A stretch of DNA of 21,000 nt from Patescibacteria group bacterium (GTDB lineage: Bacteria; Patescibacteriota; Minisyncoccia; Minisyncoccales; Minisyncoccaceae), in contig JASGMO010000009.1 in assembly GCA_030156465.1 (NCBI GenBank), forward strand, positions 1-21,000, given 5' to 3'. The position numbers and the translations under genes are program-made. The notes under the pieces are model-generated. The model did no database searches, was not told where the DNA came from, and was given only the letters and a program-made list of their open reading frames with translations. Of the stretch, positions 14,357-21,000 are shown one piece after another (within the stretch, counting starts at the first letter, position 1; each line of letters opens with the position of its first letter).

Positions 14357-14732
14357 TTTCAAAAATTATTTTTAAACCAATTAATATTAGAAACAATGAT
14401 AATATAATTTTCCAATTAATGAAAGAAAAGATATTAAAATTAAAAATACTGCTTAGCATAATATTTAAACCAATCAATGCTAAAAGTATTCCTAGTAAAG
14501 CTCTAAACTTGCTATTGTCTTCTTTTCTATCTTCAACAACATCTGTTTTTTTTGAAGAGCTTGGCATCATAATAGCTAAAATAATGTAGAGAAAAAATCC
14601 CGTGCCCCCAGCAAACAACATTAGAATAAATAATATTCTAATTATTACAGAATCTATTTGGAAATATTCTCCTAATCCGCCACATACCCCCCATATAATT
14701 TTATCCTCATTAGAACGATATAGTTTTTTCAT
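14346..14732 (-). CDS. PspC-domain membrane protein with LiaI-like C-terminal helices
   Basis: The 128-residue protein starts KKLYRSNEDKIIWGVCGGLG, the PspC domain signature, followed by a transmembrane helix (IIRILFILMLFAGGTGFFLY region, ~29-52) and PSSSKK. The second half has two more helices (about 77-95 and 105-123) like a LiaI/DUF5668 unit. PspC proteins respond to membrane stress in the phage-shock system; other Psp genes (pspA, pspF) are absent. It is the first gene of a three-gene operon with the LiaF-like protein and the beta-CASP nuclease. There is no Shine-Dalgarno before the ATG at 14732. Confidence 0.88.
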   Translation of the reverse strand: MKKLYRSNEDKIIWGVCGGLGEYFQIDSVIIRILFILMLFAGGTGFFLYIILAIMMPSSSKKTDVVEDRKEDNSKFRALLGILLALIGLNIMLSSIFNFNIFSFINWKIILSLFLILIGLKIIFENEK

Positions 14733-14761
14733 ATATTAATTATTTTTATTTTAATAATTTA

Positions 14762-14770
14762 ATAATATCA
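14762..14770 (-). promoter_or_regulatory. Candidate extended -10 for the PspC operon
   Basis: TGATATTAT on the minus strand is an extended -10 (TGn plus TATTAT) in the AT-rich 14733-14780 gap, leaving a leader of about 23 nt. No good -35 exists because the DUF378 terminator lies there; alternative AT-rich hexamers closer to the ATG cannot be excluded. Confidence 0.35.
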
Positions 14771-14778
14771 CAAATAAC

Positions 14779-14799
14779 AAAAAACCGCCAAGAGGCGGT
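14779..14799 (-). terminator. Rho-independent terminator after the DUF378 gene
   Basis: ACCGCC (14784-14789) pairs with GGCGGT (14794-14799) around a 4-nt loop; on the minus strand the G+C-rich stem runs directly into six T. It begins three bases past the DUF378 stop and separates that gene from the PspC operon. Confidence 0.85.
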
Positions 14800-14802
14800 C
14801 AC

Positions 14803-14971
14803 TTATTTTCTCACAATGTAGACATAAGCAAGATAAAGGGCAGATAAACCAACAATATCATATATTATGTAGGCCCAACCCCCAAATAATTGAGCTACAA
14901 GGTCAAAACTGAAAAAACCTACTAATCCCCAGTTTTAGAGCAATCAAACCTAGTTTTTTTAATTTTTTCAT
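14803..14971 (-). pseudogene. DUF378 small membrane protein gene with a one-base frameshift
   Basis: From ATG 14971 the frame reads MKKLKKLGLIAL and then leaves the family pattern, meeting a stop after six more residues and FFQF. Removing one base from the four-A run (14933-14936) restores NWGLVGFFSFDLVAQLFGG followed by WAYIIYDIVGLSALYLAY and VYIVRK, which is the DUF378 pattern (NWGLVGLF.FDLVA.LFG...Y.lVGl..lY). The restored protein would be 55 residues with two transmembrane helices. The 169-bp length equals a whole number of codons plus one. The rest of the gene is intact, with a terminator right behind it and a promoter in front, so this is either a recent mutation or a sequencing/assembly error in the homopolymer. 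The function of the family is unknown. Confidence 0.75.
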
Positions 14972-15012
14972 TGTTTGTTTTTTTAAGTTTTTGAAACGAC
15001 CTTTATACTATA

Positions 15013-15041
15013 ATTTTAACTTCAATATTTAAAAAAATCAA
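15013..15041 (-). promoter_or_regulatory. Candidate promoter of the DUF378 gene
   Basis: TTGATT (15036-15041), a 17-bp spacer and TAAAAT (15013-15018) lie on the minus strand, beginning directly after the permease stop at 15044. It leaves a leader of about 35 nt. An own promoter and terminator would make DUF378 a separate unit. Confidence 0.5.
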
Positions 15042-15043
15042 CA

Positions 15044-16279
15044 CTATTCTTTTCTTAACGCATTTATTGGATCTGTTTTTGATGCTTCTCTAGCAGGATA
15101 GACCCCTGCAATAATTCCTATAAAAGCAGAAAATACTAATGCTAATACAACAGAAATAATAGAAACATTAAAGCTCCAGTTTATTCCAAAAGAAACCGCT
15201 ACATAATAAATAAGATATGAAACTATAATTCCAACAATAACTCCAAGAACTCCTCCCAAGAAGGTTAAGATGGTTGCTTCTGTCAAAAATTGCCATAATA
15301 TATCATTTCTTTTTGCTCCTACCGCTCGCCTTAAACCAACTTCAAAAGTTCTTTCAACAACAGAAACATACATAATATTAGTAATCCCAACACCTCCCAC
15401 AAGTAAAGAAACTGCCGCTATTATTGATAAAAGCAATGTAATAGCAGAGAAAACAGTTCCAACCATTTCTTGAGCCTCAGCCATAGTCATCACTTCAAAG
15501 TCATCCGCATCAGGATCGCTAATGTTGTGCCTCTCTCTTAATAACTCTACTATATCCTCTTTAGTTTCATCTATTCTTTCAGCATCTTCAACACTCACAG
15601 ACATCCCTATTACATAATCGGTATTTAATAATCTTTTTTGCATTGTTAGAGTGGGGATATAGACAATTGAATCTATGTTAAAATTATTTGATGCTCCTCT
15701 TTCCTCCATTACGCCCACAACCCTAAAAGAAACATTTCTTAAAGTAACTCTTCGGCCAATTGCATCATCATCACCAAAAAGAAATTCTTTTATGGCACTT
15801 CCTAGAACTATTACTGGAGTAATTGATTCTTCTTCTTGAGGTGTATAAAATCTCCCCTCTTTAATTTTAATCTTTTCTACTAAGGGCGCATTGGCTCCAT
15901 ATCCGAGAACCATTACACTTTTTGCATTTCCCTCATTTTTAATAATTTCTTGACCAGTAACGAATGAGTAGTGGTTTTCTATATTAGGTAATTTAGATAT
16001 TGCCTCAACATCACTATTCTTAAATGTAGTGATTTTTGCCATAGAAGACACGCTTCCAATAGGTCCTTTCCCGGGGACCCTAACCTCAGTATTAATAATA
16101 TCAGTTCCATAAGCTTCAAGCTCTGAAGAAACCATTGACTTTAAGCCATTGCCAGCAGATATCATTATAATCAAAGATGCAATACCGATAGCAACTGCAA
16201 TCATAGTTAAAATAGTACGAGATTTTTGTCGCATTAAACTTGTGAAGGCTGATTCAATTCTTGAAAATATCTTATTCAT
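15044..16279 (-). CDS. ABC transporter permease, MacB/FtsX family (second permease)
   Basis: The 411-residue protein has the MacB layout: an N-terminal transmembrane helix (about 20-43, LTMIAVAIGIASLIIMISAG), a MacB periplasmic core domain (about 50-245, including IKEGRFYTPQEE and VVGVMEERG), and three C-terminal helices, with ERTFEVGLRRAVGAKRNDIL as the coupling region and GVYPAREASKTDPINALRKE at the end. It lacks its own ATPase domain, unlike E. coli MacB. It is a diverged paralog of the permease encoded directly upstream (8-nt overlap), so the transporter is probably a heterodimer of the two with the shared ATPase. The substrate is unknown; family members export peptides, lipoproteins or antibiotics. 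Confidence 0.92.
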   Translation of the reverse strand: MNKIFSRIESAFTSLMRQKSRTILTMIAVAIGIASLIIMISAGNGLKSMVSSELEAYGTDIINTEVRVPGKGPIGSVSSMAKITTFKNSDVEAISKLPNIENHYSFVTGQEIIKNEGNAKSVMVLGYGANAPLVEKIKIKEGRFYTPQEEESITPVIVLGSAIKEFLFGDDDAIGRRVTLRNVSFRVVGVMEERGASNNFNIDSIVYIPTLTMQKRLLNTDYVIGMSVSVEDAERIDETKEDIVELLRERHNISDPDADDFEVMTMAEAQEMVGTVFSAITLLLSIIAAVSLLVGGVGITNIMYVSVVERTFEVGLRRAVGAKRNDILWQFLTEATILTFLGGVLGVIVGIIVSYLIYYVAVSFGINWSFNVSIISVVLALVFSAFIGIIAGVYPAREASKTDPINALRKE

Positions 16280-17510
16280 ATCTTAATGCTTCAATTGGAT
16301 CTAATTCTGCCGCTTGTTTAGCTGGTGTAATTCCAAAAGCAAGGCCGATTCCTATAGAAACAAGACAACCTAACAGAACTGACATAGGTGAAATAATTAA
16401 TGTCCAATTATAATCTAAATAATTAATAATAAAAGAAATTAAAACTAAAATTAAAGAACCAAAAATAATTCCTATTATGCCACTAATAAATGTAATTGTA
16501 ACTGCCTCAATTAAAAATTGATTAATAATTTCTTTTTTTGTTGCTCCTACTGCTCGCCTTAAGCCAATTTCTTTAGTTCTTTCTTGAACAGTAGCAAGCA
16601 TTATGTTCATAATTCCAAACCCTCCCACAATTAAAGATATTGCAGCAACTGCGGTTAGAAAAAACTTTAAAGCATCAGTAATCAAAGAAATTGTTTCTAA
16701 AGCATCAACAGTTGAGGCAATAGTAAAATCATCTTCATCTAATCTGTCAATATTATGCTTGTCTCTTAATACATCTTCAACGTGCTCTATTGCAAAATCA
16801 ATATTATCAATATTATTAACTTTAATTCTCATAGAGCCAATATGATTAATACCTAGAATAATATTTTGAGCGGTAGATATTGGAATAAAAAAATTATCAT
16901 CTTGGCTTTGAATCAAACTTGATCCTTTCTCTTCTAATACTCCAATCACATTAAAGTTTACTTTTTTAATTGTCACCCTTTTTCCTATTGGATTATCATC
17001 CCCAAATATTTCTGAAGCTATTTTACTACCTAAGACAACCACTCTAGCATTATTTACTTCTTCTTCTTTTGTAAAAAATCTTCCTTTTTCTATTCTCGCA
17101 TTTTGGACATCTGTATATGTTGTTGTCGTTCCATAAAAAGTAATCCCCTTTACATTACCATTAATTGAAATTACATCGTTTCCTGTCAAATACATTGCTA
17201 AAGATTGAATATATGGACTGTCACTTTTAATTATTGCTTCACCGTCTTCATATTTTAAAGAAGTGTCAACAATTCCAAAAGCAGATGATGGTGGACTATC
17301 TTCGTTTGAATTTCCTGGCAAAACAACTATCAAGTCAGGACCAACACTCTTAATCTCATCTAAAATTAGCTCTTGGACACTCTCACCAACAGAAAGAACT
17401 ATCATCACAGCTGATATTCCAATAATAATTCCTAGCATAGTTAAAAAAGAACGTATTTTCGTACGAGTAATCATTTGCCACGCATTTTTAATTCCTTCAA
17501 AAATATCCAT
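16272..17510 (-). CDS. ABC transporter permease, MacB/FtsX family (first permease)
   Basis: The 412-residue protein begins MDIFEGIKNAWQMITRTKIR and has one N-terminal helix (about 22-42), a MacB core domain (about 48-245, with IEKGRFFTKEEE and VIGVLEEKGSS), then three helices at the C-terminus with ERTKEIGLRRAVGATKKEI and PAKQAAELDPIEALRYE. MacB-type permeases do not carry substrate across the membrane directly; they transmit motion from the ATPase to the external adaptor. The start at ATG 17510 was chosen over an in-frame upstream start (17567), which would overlap the ATPase gene by 56 nt and lacks family similarity; from 17510 only one base separates the genes. Confidence 0.92.
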   Translation of the reverse strand: MDIFEGIKNAWQMITRTKIRSFLTMLGIIIGISAVMIVLSVGESVQELILDEIKSVGPDLIVVLPGNSNEDSPPSSAFGIVDTSLKYEDGEAIIKSDSPYIQSLAMYLTGNDVISINGNVKGITFYGTTTTYTDVQNARIEKGRFFTKEEEVNNARVVVLGSKIASEIFGDDNPIGKRVTIKKVNFNVIGVLEEKGSSLIQSQDDNFFIPISTAQNIILGINHIGSMRIKVNNIDNIDFAIEHVEDVLRDKHNIDRLDEDDFTIASTVDALETISLITDALKFFLTAVAAISLIVGGFGIMNIMLATVQERTKEIGLRRAVGATKKEIINQFLIEAVTITFISGIIGIIFGSLILVLISFIINYLDYNWTLIISPMSVLLGCLVSIGIGLAFGITPAKQAAELDPIEALRYE

Positions 17511-17511
17511 A

Positions 17512-18225
17512 TTACTTTTTAAGATCTTCCTGTGCTTTTTGCCTAGAGAAATCTCTCGTATCTTCAATTATATTCCCATCCTTAATTTTAATAATACGTT
17601 CTGCGTGCTCGGCCGTAAATTTTTCATGAGTAACTAAAATAATTGTATTGCCTTTTTTATTCAATTCCTGCAATATTCTCATCACTTGTGCCCCCGATTT
17701 TGAATCAAGGTTTCCTGTTGGCTCATCAGCAAAAATCACTTCTGGATTATTAACTAATGCCCTTGCTATAGCTACTCTTTGTTTTTCTCCTCCAGAAAGT
17801 TTTGTTGGAGAATAATCTAAACGATGACTAAGACCAACTTGTTCAAGTAGGTTTTTTGCTTTTTGATCTCTTTCTTCTGCAGATATATCAGTGTAAGTTA
17901 AAGGTAAAGCAACATTTTCTAAGACAGATAAAGTGTGTAATAAATTAAACGATTGAAAAATAAATCCAACCTTCTTGCTTCTCATTTCTGCAAGCTCGTC
18001 GTCACTCAAAATTTTAATATCTTTATCTTCAAATAAATAATCACCGCTAGTTGGTTTATCCAAAAAACTTAGAATATGCATTAATGTAGATTTTCCTGAT
18101 CCAGAAGGACCCATTATTGAAACAAATGATCCCTTTTCTATATTAAAAGAAATACCTTTTAAAACAGAGGTTACCACTTCACCATTAGTAAAATCCTTTT
18201 TAAGGTTTTGAACATTAATTAACAT
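17512..18225 (-). CDS. ABC transporter ATPase, MacB/LolD family
   Basis: The 237-residue ATPase has Walker A GPSGSGKST (39-47), a Q-loop in FIFQSFNLLHTLSVLENV, the signature LSGGEKQRVAIARAL (about 143-157), Walker B VIFADEPTGNLDS (about 163-175) and the H-loop in ILVTHE. The phrase FQSFNLL and the length are typical of the MacB/LolD (LolCDE-type) subfamily. It drives the two FtsX-like permeases encoded next. It sits one base after the adaptor gene. The last ~20 residues are polar and lysine-rich. There is no sign of a fused permease, so the complex is of the split type found in Gram-positives and many CPR bacteria. Confidence 0.95.
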   Translation of the reverse strand: MLINVQNLKKDFTNGEVVTSVLKGISFNIEKGSFVSIMGPSGSGKSTLMHILSFLDKPTSGDYLFEDKDIKILSDDELAEMRSKKVGFIFQSFNLLHTLSVLENVALPLTYTDISAEERDQKAKNLLEQVGLSHRLDYSPTKLSGGEKQRVAIARALVNNPEVIFADEPTGNLDSKSGAQVMRILQELNKKGNTIILVTHEKFTAEHAERIIKIKDGNIIEDTRDFSRQKAQEDLKK

Positions 18226-18226
18226 T

Positions 18227-19822
18227 TTAGTATGCTGATCTTAAAACAATCTCTTCTCCAGGCTCTAGACCGCTAACAATTTCTACTTTAGAATCATCAC
18301 CTCTTAATCCTAATTCAACAACCCTCTCTTCTATCTCGCCATTCAGAAGAACTCTTACGTATCTTTGCTCCGTTTCATTATTAGTTAAAACTGCTCTTGA
18401 TGGCAAGAAAATTACATCTTCCCTGCTATCAGTTTTAATTAAAATGTCGGCTGACATTCCTGGCTTTAATAAATCAGCTTTTTCGTCATTTATGCCAACT
18501 CTAACTTTGTAATAAACAACATCTTGAATATTTGTTGATGAGGGATCAATTCTTAAAACAACTCCCCTAAATTTGGTGTCTCTTCCTAAGGCACTTAATG
18601 TCACTTCTGCTTCATCTCCCACCTCTATTTTCGTAATGTCAGTTTCGGGGACATCGACATTAATTTCATAATTTGGAGAAAGCATTTCTATCATCACTTC
18701 ATTCATACTTATTAGCTCTCCCTCTTTCTTATTAATTTTTGTAATAACACCATCAATTGGTGCAAAAATTATTGCTTTATTCCTTGATGCAACTGCTTGA
18801 GACAAAGCCGCTTCATAATAGCTAATATCAATGTCTCTTGGTTCAGCTACTAATGAATTATAATTTGCATATTGAAGTTCTAATGCAGCTCTTGCTGATT
18901 CAACTGCAGAAACAGCAGAATTAATAGTATTATTATTTTGTATTTTCAATAAAGAAATTTCATTTTCTAAAGAAGAAAGAGTTGTTTGTGTTGTACTTAT
19001 GCTTGTTTTTTGTGTATCTAGTGATGCTTTTTGAGTTGCGGTTACTTTATTTTGATAAGTTACTTCTTCACAAACATTTCTTATTACGGTAAGTCCCTCA
19101 AGTATTTTATTTAATGACTCAACAGAAGAAGCGATAGCTAAATCAATATCGTCTTTATCCTTTGTTTCTTTTGCTTTTTCTATTAATAATTTAGATTCGT
19201 CTTTTGGTCTTTTAATTTGATATTCTTGATTGTTTCTTACAGTAAGGCCTTCTTGATCATTATTTGTAAAATGTTCTGATTTAATACTTTCAACAACGGT
19301 ATAAGCATTATACATTTTAATATATGCATCTTCTAAAAGATTAAGGGCGTTAGTATATTTAGAATTAAGTGTATTTTCTGTAATAATTCTCGCGTCTTCA
19401 AGATTGCTTTCTGCTTGGCTTAATGCAACCTTAGCTGATTCAATTTGTTTTTCTGAAACATTGATTTGCTCCAATGTAGCTCCTGCTAATTTTTGATTTA
19501 ATGATGACTGAGCTTGGGTAACCGCTGCATTAAGTTCAGTTAAAGATAGGTTAGCTAGCCACTGACCAGCTTTCACGGTATCTCCAACTTCAACCCTAAT
19601 ACTATCTATTCTTCCTACTGTTTCAAAATTTAATGATAACTCATTAGCTGATTCAACTTTTCCAGTAACATCTACTGTTTGAATTAAATTTCCCCTTTCA
19701 GCTTTGACTGTTTCGTATTGTGATTGTTCTTCATCGTTAAATATAGAGAATAAAATCACTACTCCTATTATTACCAAAAACAAAACCCACAATTTTTTTG
19801 ATTTAAAATTTATTTTTTTCAT
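18227..19822 (-). CDS. MacA/HlyD-family efflux adaptor with an enlarged helical hairpin
   Basis: The 531-residue protein has an N-terminal anchor (about 10-27), the first barrel-sandwich half (ETVKAERGNLIQTVDVTGKV then VGRIDSIRVEVGDTVKAGQW), a long coiled-coil region rich in Ala, Gln, Ser and Glu (about 95-340), the second lipoyl half (APIDGVITKINKKEGELIS), a beta-barrel domain (DVPETDITKIEVGDEAEVTL) and a membrane-proximal domain ending GLEPGEEIVLRSAY. It is about 160 residues longer than E. coli MacA (371), nearly all in the coiled-coil hairpin. In a likely monoderm cell without TolC, this long hairpin may span the wall or surface layer; this is inference. It is the first gene of the exporter operon. 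Confidence 0.9.
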   Translation of the reverse strand: MKKINFKSKKLWVLFLVIIGVVILFSIFNDEEQSQYETVKAERGNLIQTVDVTGKVESANELSLNFETVGRIDSIRVEVGDTVKAGQWLANLSLTELNAAVTQAQSSLNQKLAGATLEQINVSEKQIESAKVALSQAESNLEDARIITENTLNSKYTNALNLLEDAYIKMYNAYTVVESIKSEHFTNNDQEGLTVRNNQEYQIKRPKDESKLLIEKAKETKDKDDIDLAIASSVESLNKILEGLTVIRNVCEEVTYQNKVTATQKASLDTQKTSISTTQTTLSSLENEISLLKIQNNNTINSAVSAVESARAALELQYANYNSLVAEPRDIDISYYEAALSQAVASRNKAIIFAPIDGVITKINKKEGELISMNEVMIEMLSPNYEINVDVPETDITKIEVGDEAEVTLSALGRDTKFRGVVLRIDPSSTNIQDVVYYKVRVGINDEKADLLKPGMSADILIKTDSREDVIFLPSRAVLTNNETEQRYVRVLLNGEIEERVVELGLRGDDSKVEIVSGLEPGEEIVLRSAY

Positions 19823-19831
19823 ATTACACTA

Positions 19832-19860
19832 TGAATAGCATTTTTTAAGGAATTTGAAAA
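19832..19860 (-). promoter_or_regulatory. Candidate promoter of the adaptor-ABC exporter operon
   Basis: TTTTCA (19855-19860), a 17-bp spacer and TATTCA (19832-19837) with an extended TGC lie on the minus strand in the 44-bp gap after the RecJ-like gene. Nine bases remain to the ATG at 19822, so the leader would be very short. The hexamers are only fair matches. Confidence 0.4.
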
Positions 19861-19866
19861 GATCCC

Positions 19867-21000
19867 CTATTTTTTAAAATACTCTTGAAGGCATTGCTCA
19901 AATTTTTCAAGATTATCATTATTTAAGGTAAAACCAGCAGCGGGAGCATGTCCCCCGAACATTATTAAGAGATCTTTGCAATTGTCCATTGCCTTAACTG
20001 CATCATAACCTTTTGGCATTCTAACCGTTCCCCTGCTTGTTTTTTCTCCTTTTCTATAAAGAAAGACTGGTTTATCAAAATAATTAGACAATCTTGAAGC
20101 AACAGCACCTAAATACTCTGATTTGTAGACATAGGAGCCCTCAAAAATAACATCTTTAGGTTCTTTTGATATTTTCTCTATTAATTCATCAGTCAAAGAT
20201 GCAACCTCTCTTTGTTTTTTATTGCTTTCGTTTATTAAATCTTTTGCCACCTCAACTGCTCTGTCAAAATCGTTTTCCAATAAGAATAAATATGTCTTAT
20301 GAATATGGTCATTAATAACAGAAGAATTAAGGGCACTATTAATTTTTGAAACCATATCCCTTTTTGAAGAAAAGTCCATTGGATTTAATATTGAAAAAAT
20401 TGCTCTTAGTGCTGGTCGCTGACTCATTTGTATGCCCTCTAATCCTTTCTCTATCCACTCTTTATTTTCATCTTCCTCAATCATCATATCTGAAATTGTG
20501 CCCAAGGCAACAAGCTCTAAAAAACTTTGCTCAAGCATAGGAGACATTTTTTCTTTTAATATTTCTTTGGCTAACTTAAAAGTAAGTCCAACATTTGCAT
20601 ATTCCTTGAAATTTGTTTCATCTCCTTTCTGCTTAGGAGCAACAACAATCTCTGCATCTTCAGGAATTTTTTCTAATGGCTTGTGATGATCAACAATCAT
20701 AACAGAAAAACCGCTTTCTTTAGCGTTTTTGATTTCTTCAAAATTGGTAATTCCACAATCAAGCGTAATAATTAATCCATTATCAACTTTTGATTTAATA
20801 AAATCAAGAGCTTGGAAATTAAGTCCATGTCCTTCATCACGATCGGGAGAAAAAGCAAAAATATTTGTTGAACTAGAAAGGTTATCTATCGTTTCTTTTA
20901 GAATTACCATTGAAGAAATACCATCTAAGTCAGAATCACCATAAATTATAATTTGCTCTTTATTATTAACTGCCTTTATAATCCTTTCTGCTGCTTTTTC
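19867..21000 (-). CDS. recJ: RecJ-like DHH-family single-strand exonuclease, N-terminus beyond the window
   Basis: The frame is open to base 21000, so at least 377 residues are encoded and the start lies to the right. Motif I reads YGDSDLDGISS (residues 20-30 of the visible part), followed by LDCGITNFEE, the DHH motif VIVDHH-like (MIVDHHKPLE) and ALGTISDMM, the aspartates and histidines that bind two metal ions. A linker helix region and a DHHA1 domain follow, with GGHAPAAGFTLNNDNLEKF. RecJ degrades single-stranded DNA 5'-3' in recombination and mismatch repair. The protein ends directly after DHHA1, so the C-terminal OB-fold of classic RecJ is absent. Motif I has Ser where most RecJ have Tyr (GDYD). 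Related DHH nanoRNases remain an alternative, though the GGHA..AGF form favours RecJ. Confidence 0.88.
   Translation of the reverse strand, partial: EKAAERIIKAVNNKEQIIIYGDSDLDGISSMVILKETIDNLSSSTNIFAFSPDRDEGHGLNFQALDFIKSKVDNGLIITLDCGITNFEEIKNAKESGFSVMIVDHHKPLEKIPEDAEIVVAPKQKGDETNFKEYANVGLTFKLAKEILKEKMSPMLEQSFLELVALGTISDMMIEEDENKEWIEKGLEGIQMSQRPALRAIFSILNPMDFSSKRDMVSKINSALNSSVINDHIHKTYLFLLENDFDRAVEVAKDLINESNKKQREVASLTDELIEKISKEPKDVIFEGSYVYKSEYLGAVASRLSNYFDKPVFLYRKGEKTSRGTVRMPKGYDAVKAMDNCKDLLIMFGGHAPAAGFTLNNDNLEKFEQCLQEYFKK

Noticed and set aside
19823..19866. Terminator after the RecJ-like gene
   Set aside because: A 7-bp stem with two G-U pairs can form, but no T-tract follows in the leftward direction; transcription may run into the exporter operon.
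1..21000. CRISPR arrays, tRNA or rRNA genes, toxin-antitoxin pairs, phage genes
   Set aside because: No regularly spaced repeats, cloverleaf-like or rRNA-like segments, or recognisable Cas, toxin or phage proteins were seen on either strand.

Overview
The window is strongly AT-rich (by eye roughly 30% G+C) and gene-dense. Nearly all genes lie on the minus strand and are chained by 1-41 nt overlaps. The gene content suggests a small-genome bacterium of the Candidate Phyla Radiation (Patescibacteria, Parcubacteria-like). It includes a peptidoglycan gene (MurB), an O-antigen-ligase-like protein with TPRs, a SIMPL protein, an ATP-cone/nuclease fusion, PspC/LiaF-like envelope proteins, MacA/MacB-type exporters and a slim [FeFe]-hydrogenase operon. 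UGA is used as a real stop at several overlapping junctions, so the UGA=Gly code of Gracilibacteria/Absconditabacteria does not apply. The taxonomic placement is inference from gene content; there is no rRNA in the window.

Layout, left to right. At 1-96 there is a possible IS150-like (IS3 family) insertion-sequence end carrying an inward-facing terminator, next to a 48-residue lysine/alanine-rich histone-H1-like gene (119-265). A chain of overlapping minus-strand genes at 375-6573 is transcribed leftward: a MazG-like pyrophosphohydrolase, a small DUF308-like membrane protein, an ATP-cone/PD-(D/E)XK protein, YchF, a YhiN/HI0933 flavoprotein, the O-antigen-ligase/TPR protein and MurB. It seems to have its own promoter in front of the MazG gene. 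At 6598-10619 is a second overlapping operon: CapA-like phosphoesterase, a truncated NuoF-like diaphorase, a full [FeFe] hydrogenase and a small polytopic membrane protein.

The CapA operon and the only plus-strand gene, a DUF2090 aldolase-like protein (10672-11511), diverge from interleaved promoters in a 52-bp gap. The DUF2090 gene runs tail-to-tail into a SIMPL gene (11486-12202), whose apparent terminator is embedded in the DUF2090 coding sequence. At 12225-14732 a PspC, LiaF-like and MBL/beta-CASP nuclease operon follows. The 310-bp space to the right holds a terminator and a DUF378 membrane-protein gene broken by a one-base frameshift.

At 15044-19822 lies a tripartite exporter operon: adaptor (MacA-like), ATPase (MacB/LolD-like) and two paralogous FtsX/MacB permeases. 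The window ends inside a RecJ-like DHH exonuclease (19867 to beyond 21000).

Two themes stand out. First, the hydrogenase module is minimal: a hydrogenase, a shortened FMN/NADH subunit, no NuoE/HydC-type subunit and an adjoining membrane protein. Second, initiation signals are unusual: almost no start codon has a visible Shine-Dalgarno sequence, and several clear -10 boxes sit only 6-9 nt before the start codon, which predicts leaderless or near-leaderless transcripts.
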